A stretch of DNA of 64,000 nt from Streptomyces solicavernae (GCF_029968095.1 NZ_JASCIR010000005.1:62001-126000); one strand, 5' to 3'. Counted from the stretch's first letter, positions 9,178 through 18,644 are shown. Program-made: numbers and translations. The notes: a model not told the origin generated them from the letters alone.

Positions 9178-9996
9178 ATGGCCTCACCGGTCACCGGAAC
9201 ACTCGCCTGGCTGGACCGCTGCGGCGATCAACTCCTGTTCTACATACGGGCGTTGGCGTGGATTCCGCGCACCCTGCGCCGCTACCTCAAGGAGGTGCAG
9301 CGGCTGCTCGCCGAGGTGGCGTTCGGCTCCGGCGGGCTCGGCGTGATCGGCGGCACCATCGGCGTGATGATCGCGATGACCGCCGCGACGGGCACGGTCG
9401 TCGGACTCCAGGGGTACGCGGCCCTGGACCAGATCGGCACCGCCGCGTTCACCGGGTTCGTCTCCGCGTACTTCAACACCCGCGAGATCGCCCCGCTGGT
9501 GGCCGGGCTTGCGCTGTCGGCGACCGTCGGCGCGGGCTTCACGGCGCAGCTCGGCGCGATGCGCATCAACGAGGAGGTCGACGCCCTGGAAGGGATGGGG
9601 GTGCGCTCCCTGCCGTATCTGGTGACGACGCGCATCATCGCGGGCGTCGTCGCGATCGTGCCGCTGTACGCGATCGGGCTGCTGTCGTCGTACTTCGCCT
9701 CGCGCCTGGTGACCGTCGTCTTCAACGGCCAGTCGCGGGGAACGTACGACCACTACTTCGGGCTGTTCCTGTCCCCCACGGACGTGCGGCTTTCCGTGCT
9801 GAAGGTGCTGATCTTCAGCGTCCTCGTCATCCTCGCGCACTGCTACCACGGCTATCGCGCGTCCGGCGGGCCCGCCGGGGTCGGGGTTGCGGTGGGCCGG
9901 TCGGTGCGGAACGCGATCGTGCTGATCGCCGTGACCGACTTCTTCCTGTCGCTCGCCGTGTGGGGCGCGACCACGACCGTGAAGGTGGCGGGCTGA
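9178..9996 (+). CDS. yrbEB: YrbE/MlaE-family permease B of the Mce transporter
   Basis: A 272-residue MlaE-family permease paralogous to the preceding gene. The conserved coupling region reads LGAMRINEEVDALEGMGVRS (about residues 122-141), flanked by hydrophobic helices. The ATG at 9178 is just downstream of GGAGGCTGAGCCG. One base separates its stop from the mceA start. It is the second half of the permease heterodimer. Confidence 0.95.
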   Translation: MASPVTGTLAWLDRCGDQLLFYIRALAWIPRTLRRYLKEVQRLLAEVAFGSGGLGVIGGTIGVMIAMTAATGTVVGLQGYAALDQIGTAAFTGFVSAYFNTREIAPLVAGLALSATVGAGFTAQLGAMRINEEVDALEGMGVRSLPYLVTTRIIAGVVAIVPLYAIGLLSSYFASRLVTVVFNGQSRGTYDHYFGLFLSPTDVRLSVLKVLIFSVLVILAHCYHGYRASGGPAGVGVAVGRSVRNAIVLIAVTDFFLSLAVWGATTTVKVAG

Positions 9997-9997
9997 C

Positions 9998-11236
9998 GTG
10001 GGAGTACTGCGCCGCCGGCTGGCCGGACTGGTGTTCCTGCTGGTGCCGGCCCTGCTGATCTGGCTCGCGATCGCCGTCTACGAGAAGGAGTTCGTGGACT
10101 CCGACGAGGTGGTCGTCGAGACCGGCGACGTCGGCAATCAGATGCACCCGGGCGCCGAGGTGAAGCTCCGCGGGGTCGTCCTCGGCGAGGTCCGGGAGAT
10201 CGAGGCGACCGGCTCCGGGGCCCGGCTGGTCCTGGCCCTGGAACCCGGCTCCCTGGACCGGGTGCCCGACGGGGTGCGCGCCCAGATGCTGCCGACCACC
10301 CTGTTCGGCGAACGCTTCGTGGCGCTCGTACCGCCGGACCGGCCCGGTACGGGCACCTTGCAGGCCGGGGCGGTCATCCCGCAGGACCGGTCCGCCAACG
10401 CGATCGAGCTGCAGGAGGTCCTGGACGACGTGCTGCCGATGCTCACCGCGGTGCAGCCGCAGAAGCTGTCGTCGACGCTGTCCGCGGTCTCCCGGGCCCT
10501 GGAGGGCCGCGGCGACACCCTCGGCGCGACGCTCACCACCCTCGACGCGCACCTGAAGAAGTTCAATCCCCGACTCCCCACCCTGAACGAGGACTTGAAG
10601 CAGCTGGTGAAGGTCTCCCACCTGTACGCGGACGCCGCGCCCGGCATCCTCGACGCGCTGCGGGACTTCACCACCACCAGCGGCACCCTCGCCGAGAAGG
10701 AGAGCGAGCTGGCCACCGCCTACGGGGCGACCACCGCCTTCGCGCAGGACATGGACGCGTTCCTGCGCGCCCACCGGGACAACATCATCCGGCTCGCCGC
10801 GACCTCCCGGCCGACCCTGGAGCTGCTCGCCGAGTACGCGCCGTCCTTCCCGTGCACACTGCGCACCCTCGCCGAGTTCGTGCCGCGCATGGACCGCGCC
10901 CTCGGCAAGGGCACGGACGAGCCGGGCCTGCACGTCGACGTGACGACGGTGCCCTCGCGCGGCGCGTACCGGCCGGGCCGGGACGACCCCGCGTACACCT
11001 CGGGCGGCGGGCCGCGCTGCTATCCGGTGCCGTACCTCGGCCTGCCCGCGAAGGCCCCGGCGGCCGCGACCGCGTCGGCCGCGCAGAGCCTCGGGCCCGC
11101 CAACTCGCCGCAGGAGAACGCCCTGGTGAACGAATTGCTCGCGCCCGCCGCGCAGACGCGGCCCGACGAACTGCCCAGCTGGTCGAGCCTGCTGGCGGGG
11201 CCGCTGTACCGGGGCACGGAGGTGAAGCTCAAGTGA
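9998..11236 (+). CDS. mceA: Mce family protein MceA
   Basis: A substrate-binding/tunnel component of the Mce importer, anchored in the membrane by one N-terminal helix (about residues 8-27). The MlaD/MCE domain follows (about 36-112; GAEVKLRGVVLGEVREIE and LFGERFVALVPP are typical). After it comes a long helical region (about 140-300) expected to form the needle-like tunnel with the other Mce proteins. The C-terminal 110 residues are Pro/Ala-rich with two cysteines. It starts at GTG 9998 and overlaps mceB by 4 nt. The 412-residue length is normal for the family. Confidence 0.93.
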   Translation: MGVLRRRLAGLVFLLVPALLIWLAIAVYEKEFVDSDEVVVETGDVGNQMHPGAEVKLRGVVLGEVREIEATGSGARLVLALEPGSLDRVPDGVRAQMLPTTLFGERFVALVPPDRPGTGTLQAGAVIPQDRSANAIELQEVLDDVLPMLTAVQPQKLSSTLSAVSRALEGRGDTLGATLTTLDAHLKKFNPRLPTLNEDLKQLVKVSHLYADAAPGILDALRDFTTTSGTLAEKESELATAYGATTAFAQDMDAFLRAHRDNIIRLAATSRPTLELLAEYAPSFPCTLRTLAEFVPRMDRALGKGTDEPGLHVDVTTVPSRGAYRPGRDDPAYTSGGGPRCYPVPYLGLPAKAPAAATASAAQSLGPANSPQENALVNELLAPAAQTRPDELPSWSSLLAGPLYRGTEVKLK

Positions 11237-12351
11237 CCGGAAACACTCAACCGGCGGCGAGCGAAGGCGACTTCGGCGGCGAGGACGACCACGGCGGCGA
11301 AAACGACTTCGGCCATGTGCGGCGGCGGTCGCTCGCCGGTCCGCTCGTCAAGTCCCTGGCCTTCGTCGTCGTCACCGCGCTCGCCACGACGCTCCTCGGC
11401 CTCGGCATCGCCGGCGGCGGGGGCACCGGCTCCGGCGCCGCCACGTACCGGGCGCTGTTCACCGACGTCACGGGCCTGATCGACGGCGACGACGTACGGA
11501 TATCCGGCGTGCGGGTCGGCGAGGTCACCGACGTGCGGGTGGTGGACCGGCGCACCGCCCGCGTCACGTTCACCGTCGAGCGGGGCCGGGAGCTGCCGGG
11601 CACGACGACGGCCGCGGTGAAGTACCTCAACATGGTCGGCCAGCGGTACGTCGCCCTCGGCCGCGGCACCGGGGCCGCGACGGGAAGCCTGGCGCCGGGC
11701 GCGACGATCCCGCTGGACCGGACCACGCCCGCGCTCGATCTGACGCTGCTGTTCAACGGGTTCAAGCCGCTGTTCGAGGGCCTGTCGCCGAAGGACGTCA
11801 ACGAGCTGGCCGGGTCGATCGTGCAGGTCCTGCAGGGCGAGGGCGGCACCGTGAACAGCCTGATCGAGCACATCGGCTCGCTGTCGTCGACGGTCGCCGC
11901 GAAGGACAAGGTGATCGGGCAGGTGGTCGGCAACCTCACCGACGTACTGGACACCGTCAACGACCGCGAGGACCACTTCGACGACCTCGTGACCACGCTG
12001 CGCAAGCTGGTCGCCGGCTTCAACGACGACCGGAAACCGCTCGGCGAAGCGGTCGAGGCGATCGGCGACCTGTCCACGGTGACCGCCGGGTTCCTCAAGG
12101 ACGCCCGGGGCCCGCTGAAGGACGACATCCGCGAACTCGGCCGTCTGTCACGGGAGTTGGAGAAGGGCACGCCGCAGATCGAGAACTTCCTCGACAAGTC
12201 CCCGGCCAAGCTGACGGCCCTGTCGCGGCTGTCGTCGTACGGGTCGTGGTTCAACCTCTACCTCTGCGAGGCGAAAGTGGGCGGGCTCGCCATGTCCGAC
12301 GGATCGAGGCCGCCCACCGGGATCGCGGTCACGGAAGCGAGGTGCCGGTGA
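11233..12351 (+). CDS. mceB: Mce family protein MceB
   Basis: A 372-residue Mce protein. The GTG at 11233 overlaps the mceA stop (GTGA). An acidic, Gly-rich cytoplasmic head (about residues 1-30, many Asp/Glu) precedes the single membrane helix (about 42-64). The MCE domain follows (VRISGVRVGEVTDVRVVDRR; AAVKYLNMVGQRYVALGRG), then a long alpha-helical tunnel region. It ends with a conserved-type FNLYLC motif (YGSWFNLYLCEAK), seen in the B/C-type Mce proteins. Hydrophilic acidic heads of this kind are unusual among Mce proteins and may mediate cytoplasmic contacts. Confidence 0.93.
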   Translation: MTGNTQPAASEGDFGGEDDHGGENDFGHVRRRSLAGPLVKSLAFVVVTALATTLLGLGIAGGGGTGSGAATYRALFTDVTGLIDGDDVRISGVRVGEVTDVRVVDRRTARVTFTVERGRELPGTTTAAVKYLNMVGQRYVALGRGTGAATGSLAPGATIPLDRTTPALDLTLLFNGFKPLFEGLSPKDVNELAGSIVQVLQGEGGTVNSLIEHIGSLSSTVAAKDKVIGQVVGNLTDVLDTVNDREDHFDDLVTTLRKLVAGFNDDRKPLGEAVEAIGDLSTVTAGFLKDARGPLKDDIRELGRLSRELEKGTPQIENFLDKSPAKLTALSRLSSYGSWFNLYLCEAKVGGLAMSDGSRPPTGIAVTEARCR

Positions 12352-13433
12352 TGCGCCGGCCCGGCCTGAGCGGCTTCCGGCCGAAGCCGGTCCAGGAGCG
12401 CAGTCCGGTGGTCGTGGCCGTGGTCGGCCTGGTCCTCCTCGCGCTGCTCGCGGTGGGCGCGTTCCATGCGGACCGGCTGCCGCTGGTGGGCGGCGGCGTC
12501 TCGTACAGCGCCGAGTTCAGCGAGGCCGCGGGGCTCGGCGGCGGGGACGAGGTGCGGATCGCGGGCGTGAAGGTCGGCGAGGTCAGCGAGGTCGCCCTCG
12601 ACGGGGACCGGGTGCGGGTGACGTTCGCCGTCGAGGACGAGGACACCTGGATCGGCGACCGCACCACCGCGGCCATCGCCATCAAGACGGTCCTCGGCGC
12701 GAAGTACGTGGCCCTCGACCCGGTCGGTACCGCCCGCCAGGACCCCGGCAGCCGCATCCCGCTGTCGCGCACCACGTCCCCGTACGACGTCACCGAGGCG
12801 TTCAAGGATCTCAGCGGCACCATCGACGAGATCGACACGGAGCAGCTGGCGGAGAGCTTCGAGACGATCTCCGAGACCTTCGAGGACTCCCCGCCGGATG
12901 TGCGGGCCGCCGTGAAGGGCCTCTCCGACCTGTCCCGCACGGTCTCGTCCCGGGACACGGAGCTCGCTCAACTCCTCACGGCGAGCAAGAAGCTGACGAA
13001 GAGTCTGCAGAACAACAAGTCCGGTTTCGAGACGATCATCGAGGACGGCGGCGAGCTCCTTGGCGAGCTGAAGGGGCGGCGGGCCGCCATCAAGGCCCTG
13101 CTCACCGGCAGCCGCGACCTTGGCCGCCAGCTGTCCGGCCTGGTCGCCGACAACGACCGGCAGATCGGCCCGACCCTGAAGGCCCTCGACCGGGTCACCG
13201 CGGTCCTGGAACGGAACAAGGGCAAGCTCGACCGCACCCTGTCCCTCCTCGGCCCGTACTACCGGCTGATCGGCAACACCCTCGGCAACGGCCGCTGGTT
13301 CGACAGCTATCTGTGCGGCGTCGTCCCCCGGAACTACCTGCCCGAGTCGTCGCTGCCCGCGAGCAGCTGCCGGCCACCGAAGGACGGTTCGTACGGGACC
13401 GGCCCCGCCCCGAAGGGAGGCGAACGACGATGA
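12351..13433 (+). CDS. mceC: Mce family protein MceC
   Basis: A 360-residue Mce protein with one N-terminal helix (about residues 19-40) and an MCE domain (VRIAGVKVGEVSEVALDGDR; IKTVLGAKYVALDP). A long helical tunnel segment follows, and a C-terminal WFDSYLCGVVPRNYLP motif parallels the end of MceB. ATG 12351 shares one base with the preceding stop and has GAGG 8 bp upstream; GTG 12342 is an alternative start 3 codons earlier. The stop overlaps the mceD start by 4 nt. Confidence 0.93.
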   Translation: MRRPGLSGFRPKPVQERSPVVVAVVGLVLLALLAVGAFHADRLPLVGGGVSYSAEFSEAAGLGGGDEVRIAGVKVGEVSEVALDGDRVRVTFAVEDEDTWIGDRTTAAIAIKTVLGAKYVALDPVGTARQDPGSRIPLSRTTSPYDVTEAFKDLSGTIDEIDTEQLAESFETISETFEDSPPDVRAAVKGLSDLSRTVSSRDTELAQLLTASKKLTKSLQNNKSGFETIIEDGGELLGELKGRRAAIKALLTGSRDLGRQLSGLVADNDRQIGPTLKALDRVTAVLERNKGKLDRTLSLLGPYYRLIGNTLGNGRWFDSYLCGVVPRNYLPESSLPASSCRPPKDGSYGTGPAPKGGERR

Positions 13434-14497
13434 CCCGCCCGAGAGAGTCCCGTCCGAGAGAGTCCCGTCCGAAGACGCCCCGCCGCAGGCTGCCAGGGCC
13501 TGTCCGGCGACAGGCCCTCGTCGGCGCCCTCGCGCTCGCCGTGCTCGCCGCCGGCGCCCTGGTCGCGGTCCGCGCCCCGGGCTCCCGGGACATGCGCGTC
13601 ACCGCGTACTTCGACCGTGCGGTTGGCATCTACGCCGGGTCCGACCTGCGGATTCTCGGCGTACGCGTCGGCGAGGTGGAGTCCGTGACGCCGGAGCCGA
13701 CGCGGGTACGGGTGACGCTCGCCGTCGACGAGGGCGTGCGGGTCCCGGTGGGCGCGCGGGCGGTGGCGGTCGCGCCGAGCATCGTCGCCGACCGGTACGT
13801 GCAGCTCACCCCCGCCTACACCGGGGGCCCGGCCCTGAAGGACGGCGCGCGGCTGCCCGAGTCCCGCAACAGCACGCCCGCCGAGATCGACGAGATCTAC
13901 GACAGCATCACCGAGCTGTCCCGCGCCCTCGGCCCCGGCGGCGCCAACGCCAAGGGCGCGCTCTCGGACCTCCTGGAGACGGGAGCGAAGAACCTCAAGG
14001 GCAACGGGGCCGCGATCGGCGAGAGCATCGAGCAGTTCGGGAAGGCCGCGAAGACCCTCAACGGCAGCAGCCGCGACCTGTTCACCACGCTCGCCCAGCT
14101 CCAGTCGTTCACCACGATGCTGAAGGAGAAGGACGGCGACGTGCGCACCGCGCAGGAGAACCTCGCCGACGTCACCGGCTACTTCGCCGAGAACAAGGAC
14201 GACCTGGCGGGCGCCCTGGAAGAGCTCGGCAAGGCCCTCGCGAAGGTGAAGAAGTTCATCGAGGACCACCGGGGCTCCCTGAAGAAGAACGTGTCCCGGC
14301 TCGTGCCGATCACCCGCACCCTCGTCGACCAGCGCGCCTCCCTCGCCGAGGCCCTGGACACGGCGCCGCTCGCCGCCGGCAACGTGGTGTCCGCGTACAA
14401 CCCGCGCACCCGCACCCTGGACGGCCGGGCGAACCTCAACGAGCTGAGCATGGGCGGGCCGCTGCTGCCGCTGCCCGCGACGGGCGGTGGCCGGTGA
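13430..14497 (+). CDS. mceD: Mce family protein MceD
   Basis: A 355-residue Mce protein. The short basic head has a duplicated PRESRPRESRP unit, then one membrane helix (about residues 27-47) and the MCE domain (LRILGVRVGEVESVTPEPTR; APSIVADRYVQLTPAY). A long helical tunnel region follows, and the tail is short. ATG 13430 follows GGGAGG and overlaps the mceC stop (ATGA). Its stop overlaps mceE by 4 nt. Confidence 0.93.
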   Translation: MTRPRESRPRESRPKTPRRRLPGPVRRQALVGALALAVLAAGALVAVRAPGSRDMRVTAYFDRAVGIYAGSDLRILGVRVGEVESVTPEPTRVRVTLAVDEGVRVPVGARAVAVAPSIVADRYVQLTPAYTGGPALKDGARLPESRNSTPAEIDEIYDSITELSRALGPGGANAKGALSDLLETGAKNLKGNGAAIGESIEQFGKAAKTLNGSSRDLFTTLAQLQSFTTMLKEKDGDVRTAQENLADVTGYFAENKDDLAGALEELGKALAKVKKFIEDHRGSLKKNVSRLVPITRTLVDQRASLAEALDTAPLAAGNVVSAYNPRTRTLDGRANLNELSMGGPLLPLPATGGGR

Positions 14498-15687
14498 GCG
14501 GGGGCCGCCGCCGCAGGGCGGTCGTCGGGGCCGGGGGCTCGGCCGCCGTGATCGTGGCGTTCTGCCTGACGATCGGCGGGTTCTCGCTGCCCGTGCCGGA
14601 GTTCGGCGGCCTTGAGGACCTGCCGCTGCCCGGCGGGGCCGACCTCGGCGAGCACCCGTACACCGTCACCGCCGACATGGCGGACGTGCTCAGCCTGGTG
14701 CCGCACTCGGCGGTCAAGGTCAACGACGTGTCCGTGGGGCGGGTCACCGACGTCCGGCTCGCGCCCGGCGACAGCTGGACGGCCCGCGTCACGATGCGCG
14801 TCAACGGCGACGTGGAGCTGCCCGCCGACGCCTCGGCCCGGCTGGAACAGTCCAGCCTGCTCGGTGAGAAGTACGTCCAGCTCGTCGCGCCCCCGAAGAG
14901 CGGCGGCGGCACCCTGCGCGACGGGGACCGCATCCCGCTGTCCCGCACCGGGCGCAACACCGAGGTCGAGGAGGTCTTCGGGGCGCTGTCGCTGCTCCTC
15001 AACGGCGGCGGGCTGAACCAGCTCAAAACGATCACGAAGGAGCTCAACGCGGCCATCGGCGGGCGCGAACCGCAGGTCCGCTCGGCGCTGCGCCGCGTCG
15101 ACACGCTAGTCACGAACCTGGACGAGCACCGCGGCGACATCACCGCCGCGCTCGACGGCGTCAACCGCCTCGCGGCGACCCTCTCGCACCGCAAGAAGGA
15201 TGTGGGGACCGTGCTCACCGACCTCTCCCCCGGCCTCAAGACCCTGGAGAAGCAGCGGGGTTCGCTGCTGGCGATGCTGCGCGCCCTGGACCGCCTCCAG
15301 GGCGTCGCCGTCGACACGATCGACCGGAGCAAGGAGGACATGGTCGCCGACCTGAAGGCGATCGCCCCGACGCTCAGGGCCCTCGCGGACTCCGGCCGGG
15401 ATCTGCCCGACTCGCTGCAGGTGCTGCTCACGTACCCGTTCACGGACGAGGTGCTGCGCGGCGTGAAGGGCGACTACCTGAACGTGTATCTGAACGTGGC
15501 GGCGGCGCCGGGAACGGTGCTCGTGCCTCCGTTGCAGGAGCCGTCTTCCGGCGCGTCTTCCGGGGCGTCTTCCGGGGCGTCTTCCGGCGCGTCTTCCGGC
15601 GCGGGGAAACCTGCCGCGAAGTCGTCCGCGAAGTCGTCCGCGCTCCCCCTGCCCTCCGTGCCGTCGCAGAAGGGCGGTGGCCGGTGA
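14494..15687 (+). CDS. mceE: Mce family protein MceE, apparently without a lipobox
   Basis: A 397-residue Mce protein, GTG start at 14494 inside the mceD stop. The N-terminal hydrophobic segment (about residues 12-30) leads into the MCE domain (VKVNDVSVGRVTDVRLAPGD; SSLLGEKYVQLVAPP) and helical tunnel. In mycobacteria the E protein is normally a lipoprotein. Here the only cysteine near the N-terminus sits in VAFCLTIGG, a poor lipobox, so lipidation is doubtful. The C-terminus carries five 12-bp DNA repeats (15544-15605) encoding SSGA units, then a Lys/Ser-rich end. Position and MCE motifs make the assignment secure. Confidence 0.92.
   Translation: MSGGRRRRAVVGAGGSAAVIVAFCLTIGGFSLPVPEFGGLEDLPLPGGADLGEHPYTVTADMADVLSLVPHSAVKVNDVSVGRVTDVRLAPGDSWTARVTMRVNGDVELPADASARLEQSSLLGEKYVQLVAPPKSGGGTLRDGDRIPLSRTGRNTEVEEVFGALSLLLNGGGLNQLKTITKELNAAIGGREPQVRSALRRVDTLVTNLDEHRGDITAALDGVNRLAATLSHRKKDVGTVLTDLSPGLKTLEKQRGSLLAMLRALDRLQGVAVDTIDRSKEDMVADLKAIAPTLRALADSGRDLPDSLQVLLTYPFTDEVLRGVKGDYLNVYLNVAAAPGTVLVPPLQEPSSGASSGASSGASSGASSGAGKPAAKSSAKSSALPLPSVPSQKGGGR
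15544..15605. repeat. Five 12-bp tandem repeats in mceE tail
   Basis: The unit TCTTCCGGSGCG is repeated about five times in frame and encodes SSGA/SGAS. This is probably a slippage-prone linker. Confidence 0.85.
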
Positions 15688-16922
15688 TCACGCTCGCGGT
15701 CCGCCTCAAGAACCTCGCGTTCCTCGTGATCGCCGTGCTCGTCCTCACCCACCTCGGCATCCGCTACGCCGACCTGGGCCGGTTCGTCGGGGCCGCCGAC
15801 TACTACACGGTCCGGGTCCATCTCCCGCGTACGGGCGGCCTGTTCCCGCACTCGGCGGTCACCTACCGGGGGGTGTCGGTGGGCCGGGTCGGGCCGATCG
15901 GGCTCACCGCGGACGGGGTCGTCGCCGAGTTGCGCATCGACCGGTCGGCGCCGCCCGTGCCGGACGACGTACGGGCGGTGGTGGCGAGCCTGTCGGCGGT
16001 CGGCGAGCAGTACATCGACCTGCGGCCGGAGCGGGACGAGGGCCCGTACCTCGGTGACGGCTCCCGCGTCGAGGCGGCCGCGACTCAGGTGCCGCGCCCG
16101 GTGACCGACGTGCTGACCAGCGTGGACGACCTCACCACGTCCGTGCCCCTGGACGATCTGCGCACCGTCGTCGACGAGTTCGGCAAGGCCTTCGAGGGCC
16201 GGGGCGACGACCTGGAGCTGCTGATGGACAACGGCACCGCGTTCGTGGAGGCCGCCGACCGGGCCCTGCCGAGCACCACCAAGCTGATGGAGGACGCCGC
16301 GGTCGTCCTGCGCACCCAGGCCGAGGAGGGCAAGGCGATCCGGGACTTCGCCTCGGGCGCGCAGGATCTCGCGGCCACCCTGAAGGGCTCGGACGCCGAC
16401 CTGCGCAAGCTGATCATGGCCGCGCCCGAGGCGGCGACGCAGGTCAGCGGCCTGCTGCGGGACCTGGACCCGGAGCTGGGCGTGGTCCTCGCCAACCTCC
16501 TCACCACGTCCGAGATCGCCGTGACCCGGCAGCGCGGCACCGAGGAACTGCTCGTCAAGCTGCCGGCGGCGGTCGCGGCCGGGGCGAGCGCGGTCGACGG
16601 GAAGCGGGTCGACCTCGGCATGGCCCTCACGTTCTTCCAGCCGCTGCCGTGCACGTCCGGCTACGACGCCACCCGCTACCGTCTCGGCACCGACCTCTCC
16701 GCCGCCCCGCCCCTCAACCGTTCGGCCCGCTGCACGGCGGACCCGGCGAGCGGCGTCAACGTCCGCGGCTCCGGCAACGCCCCCTCGGGCGGCGGCGTGC
16801 CGGACCCGGCCCGCCCCGGCGCGCTGTCGCTGCCCACGGTGGACGACGGCGCGCGCGGCGGGTCCGCCGACGACATGGCGGGGCTGCTCGGCCTCGACTC
16901 CGGTTCCGGGGAGGGCAGATGA
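15684..16922 (+). CDS. mceF: Mce family protein MceF
   Basis: A 412-residue Mce protein, GTG 15684 overlapping mceE by 4 nt. One N-terminal helix (about residues 8-25) precedes the MCE domain (VTYRGVSVGRVGPIGLTADG; SLSAVGEQYIDLRPE). A long helical region and a C-terminal Pro/Gly/Ser-rich segment with two cysteines follow. It completes the set of six Mce proteins expected to form the heterohexameric tunnel. The stop overlaps the next gene start (ATGA). Confidence 0.93.
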   Translation: MITLAVRLKNLAFLVIAVLVLTHLGIRYADLGRFVGAADYYTVRVHLPRTGGLFPHSAVTYRGVSVGRVGPIGLTADGVVAELRIDRSAPPVPDDVRAVVASLSAVGEQYIDLRPERDEGPYLGDGSRVEAAATQVPRPVTDVLTSVDDLTTSVPLDDLRTVVDEFGKAFEGRGDDLELLMDNGTAFVEAADRALPSTTKLMEDAAVVLRTQAEEGKAIRDFASGAQDLAATLKGSDADLRKLIMAAPEAATQVSGLLRDLDPELGVVLANLLTTSEIAVTRQRGTEELLVKLPAAVAAGASAVDGKRVDLGMALTFFQPLPCTSGYDATRYRLGTDLSAAPPLNRSARCTADPASGVNVRGSGNAPSGGGVPDPARPGALSLPTVDDGARGGSADDMAGLLGLDSGSGEGR

Positions 16923-17521
16923 GTCCTGAGAGTTCCGGTACGCGCACCGCGCCGGGGTTGCGGGCGCGGCTGCTGTGGGGCGCGGTCCTGGTCTGCGCGC
17001 TCGCCCTGTGCGCGGCGGGCGCCTGGTCGTACGCGCGGGCGCGGGGCGACGCGGACCTCGCGTACGGGCGGGCGCGCGACACGGCGCTCGCGCAGGGGCG
17101 CACGGCGATCGCCGCGCTCTCCACGCTCGACGCGTCCACCGAGCGCCGCGCCCGCGCGGGCGTCGAACGCTGGCAGGCGGTCACGACGGGCCCGCTGCGC
17201 ACGCGCCTCGGCAAGGAGAAGCCCGAGACCGGGCCGGTGTCCCGGGGTGTCGTCACGGATGCGGCGGTCACGGCGCTCGACGACCGGGCGGGCACGGCGA
17301 AGCTCATCGCCACGGTCCGCGTGGAGACGAAGGCCGAGGGCACCGGCTCCCCGTCGGCGGACCGGCGGCGCCTGGAGGCGGTCCTGGCGCGCACGGCCGA
17401 CGGCACCTGGAAGGTCAAGTCGCTGAACGCGGTGCCGGTGACGGGGGTTGCGGGGGCTTCGGGGGCTTCGGGGGCTTCGGAGGCTTCGGAGGCCCCGCGG
17501 GCTTCGGGGGTGTCCGGATGA
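16919..17521 (+). CDS. Mce-associated membrane protein 1
   Basis: A 200-residue protein with one transmembrane helix (about residues 18-38), then an extracytoplasmic alpha/beta domain of the NTF2-like type found in Mce-associated (Mas) proteins. ATG 16919 overlaps the mceF stop. A C-terminal run of 9-bp DNA repeats encodes GAS/EAS triplets (about residues 178-197). Mas proteins are thought to stabilise or assist the Mce complex; this one is translationally coupled to it. The specific role is unknown. Confidence 0.8.
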   Translation: MSPESSGTRTAPGLRARLLWGAVLVCALALCAAGAWSYARARGDADLAYGRARDTALAQGRTAIAALSTLDASTERRARAGVERWQAVTTGPLRTRLGKEKPETGPVSRGVVTDAAVTALDDRAGTAKLIATVRVETKAEGTGSPSADRRRLEAVLARTADGTWKVKSLNAVPVTGVAGASGASGASEASEAPRASGVSG

Positions 17522-18063
17522 GGCGGTTCGCACGACGGTTCGCAGAGCGGTTCGCAGAGCGGTTCGCAAGGCGGTTCCATTTCCTCGCCACGGCGCTCGT
17601 CCTGCTCCTCGCCGTGTCCGGCGGCGTACTCCTGTACCAGGCGCGGGAGTTGCGCGCCGCGCCCGCCGTGAGCAACCGGGCCCTGACGGACGCGGCGGCC
17701 ACCAGCCGGGTCAACGCGGACGTCGGCGTGGCGCTCGCGAAGGTGTTCTCGTACGAGCCGCAGGGCACCGAGGCCACGGAGCGCTCGGCGCGCGAGGCGC
17801 TGTCGGGACGGGCCGCACGCCAGTACCGGAAGCTGTTCGGGCAGGTCAGGGAGGGCGTACGGGACCAGGAGCTGTCGCTGTCCACGCAGGCCGTGCGGGT
17901 CGGGACGGTGAGCCTGCGGGGTGACACGGCGCAGCTCCTGGTGTTCCTCGACCAGACGGCCCGGCGCGGCAAGGGCAAGCCCGCGACGTCGGCGGCGCAG
18001 CTGTCGGTCACGGCGCGGCTGCGGAACGACGTGTGGCGGATCGTCGAGATCGAGGCGAGGTGA
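17518..18063 (+). CDS. Mce-associated membrane protein 2
   Basis: A 181-residue single-pass membrane protein. The N-terminus is an unusual basic repeat (RRFARRFAERFAERFARRF) encoded by 12-bp DNA repeats, followed directly by the helix (about residues 22-41). The extracytoplasmic domain ends LSVTARLRNDVWRIVEIEAR, a beta-strand pattern typical of Mas/NTF2-like folds. ATG 17518 overlaps the previous stop, and its own stop overlaps the next GTG. The repeated Arg/Phe head would be strongly membrane-binding on the cytoplasmic side. Confidence 0.8.
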   Translation: MRRFARRFAERFAERFARRFHFLATALVLLLAVSGGVLLYQARELRAAPAVSNRALTDAAATSRVNADVGVALAKVFSYEPQGTEATERSAREALSGRAARQYRKLFGQVREGVRDQELSLSTQAVRVGTVSLRGDTAQLLVFLDQTARRGKGKPATSAAQLSVTARLRNDVWRIVEIEAR

Positions 18064-18644
18064 GTCAAGTGCCGTGGAAAAAAGCGAAGTTGAGCACTGA
18101 TCAGGGGGCTGCGCGCAGGCGCAGGGCGCCACGGCCGCTGCTCGCCGCCGCCCTCGCCCTGACCCTCCTGGCGGGCGGGGCGGCCGGATGGGCGGGCGTG
18201 TCCTGGTACGGGGCGGCGCACGACGCGTCCGCGCGCTACTCCGCGACCCGCGACGAGGCGCTGGCGGCGGCCGAGCAGTCCGTGCAGAACCTCAGCACCC
18301 TCGACCACCGCCGCCTCGACTCGGGCCTCGACCTCTGGGAGGAGTCGACCACCGGCGAGCTGCACGCCCAACTCGTCGAGGGGCGCGAGGAGTTCGAGCG
18401 TCAGGTGCGCAAGGCGCGGACGGTCAGCACGGCGAAGGTGCTGTCCGGGGCGGTCACGGAGCTGGACGAGCGCGCGGGCCGGGCGCGGGTCATGGTCGCG
18501 CTGCGCGTGACGGTACGGGCGGAGGGCCGGAAGCCGGCGGACAAGAACAGCCGCATGCTCGGCGAGCTCACGCGCGCGGACGGCCGCTGGAAGCTGGCGG
18601 CCCTCACCCAGGCCCCGGTCGGCGACACCGCCGCGACGCCCTGA
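18060..18644 (+). CDS. Mce-associated membrane protein 3
   Basis: A 194-residue protein with a basic N-terminus (ARRRRAPRP), a membrane helix (about residues 28-48) and the same extracytoplasmic domain as its neighbours (AAEQSVQNLSTLDHRRLDSG; RADGRWKLAALTQAPVGD). Its domain is closest to that of Mce-associated protein 1, suggesting duplication. GTG 18060 gives a 4-nt overlap with the preceding stop and follows GAGGCGAGG; GTG 18069 is an alternative. Confidence 0.8.
   Translation: MSQVPWKKAKLSTDQGAARRRRAPRPLLAAALALTLLAGGAAGWAGVSWYGAAHDASARYSATRDEALAAAEQSVQNLSTLDHRRLDSGLDLWEESTTGELHAQLVEGREEFERQVRKARTVSTAKVLSGAVTELDERAGRARVMVALRVTVRAEGRKPADKNSRMLGELTRADGRWKLAALTQAPVGDTAATP

Noticed and set aside
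15544..15605. Short regular repeats considered as a CRISPR array
   Set aside because: Units are 12 bp with no unique spacers and are in frame inside mceE. No CRISPR array or cas gene was seen in the window.
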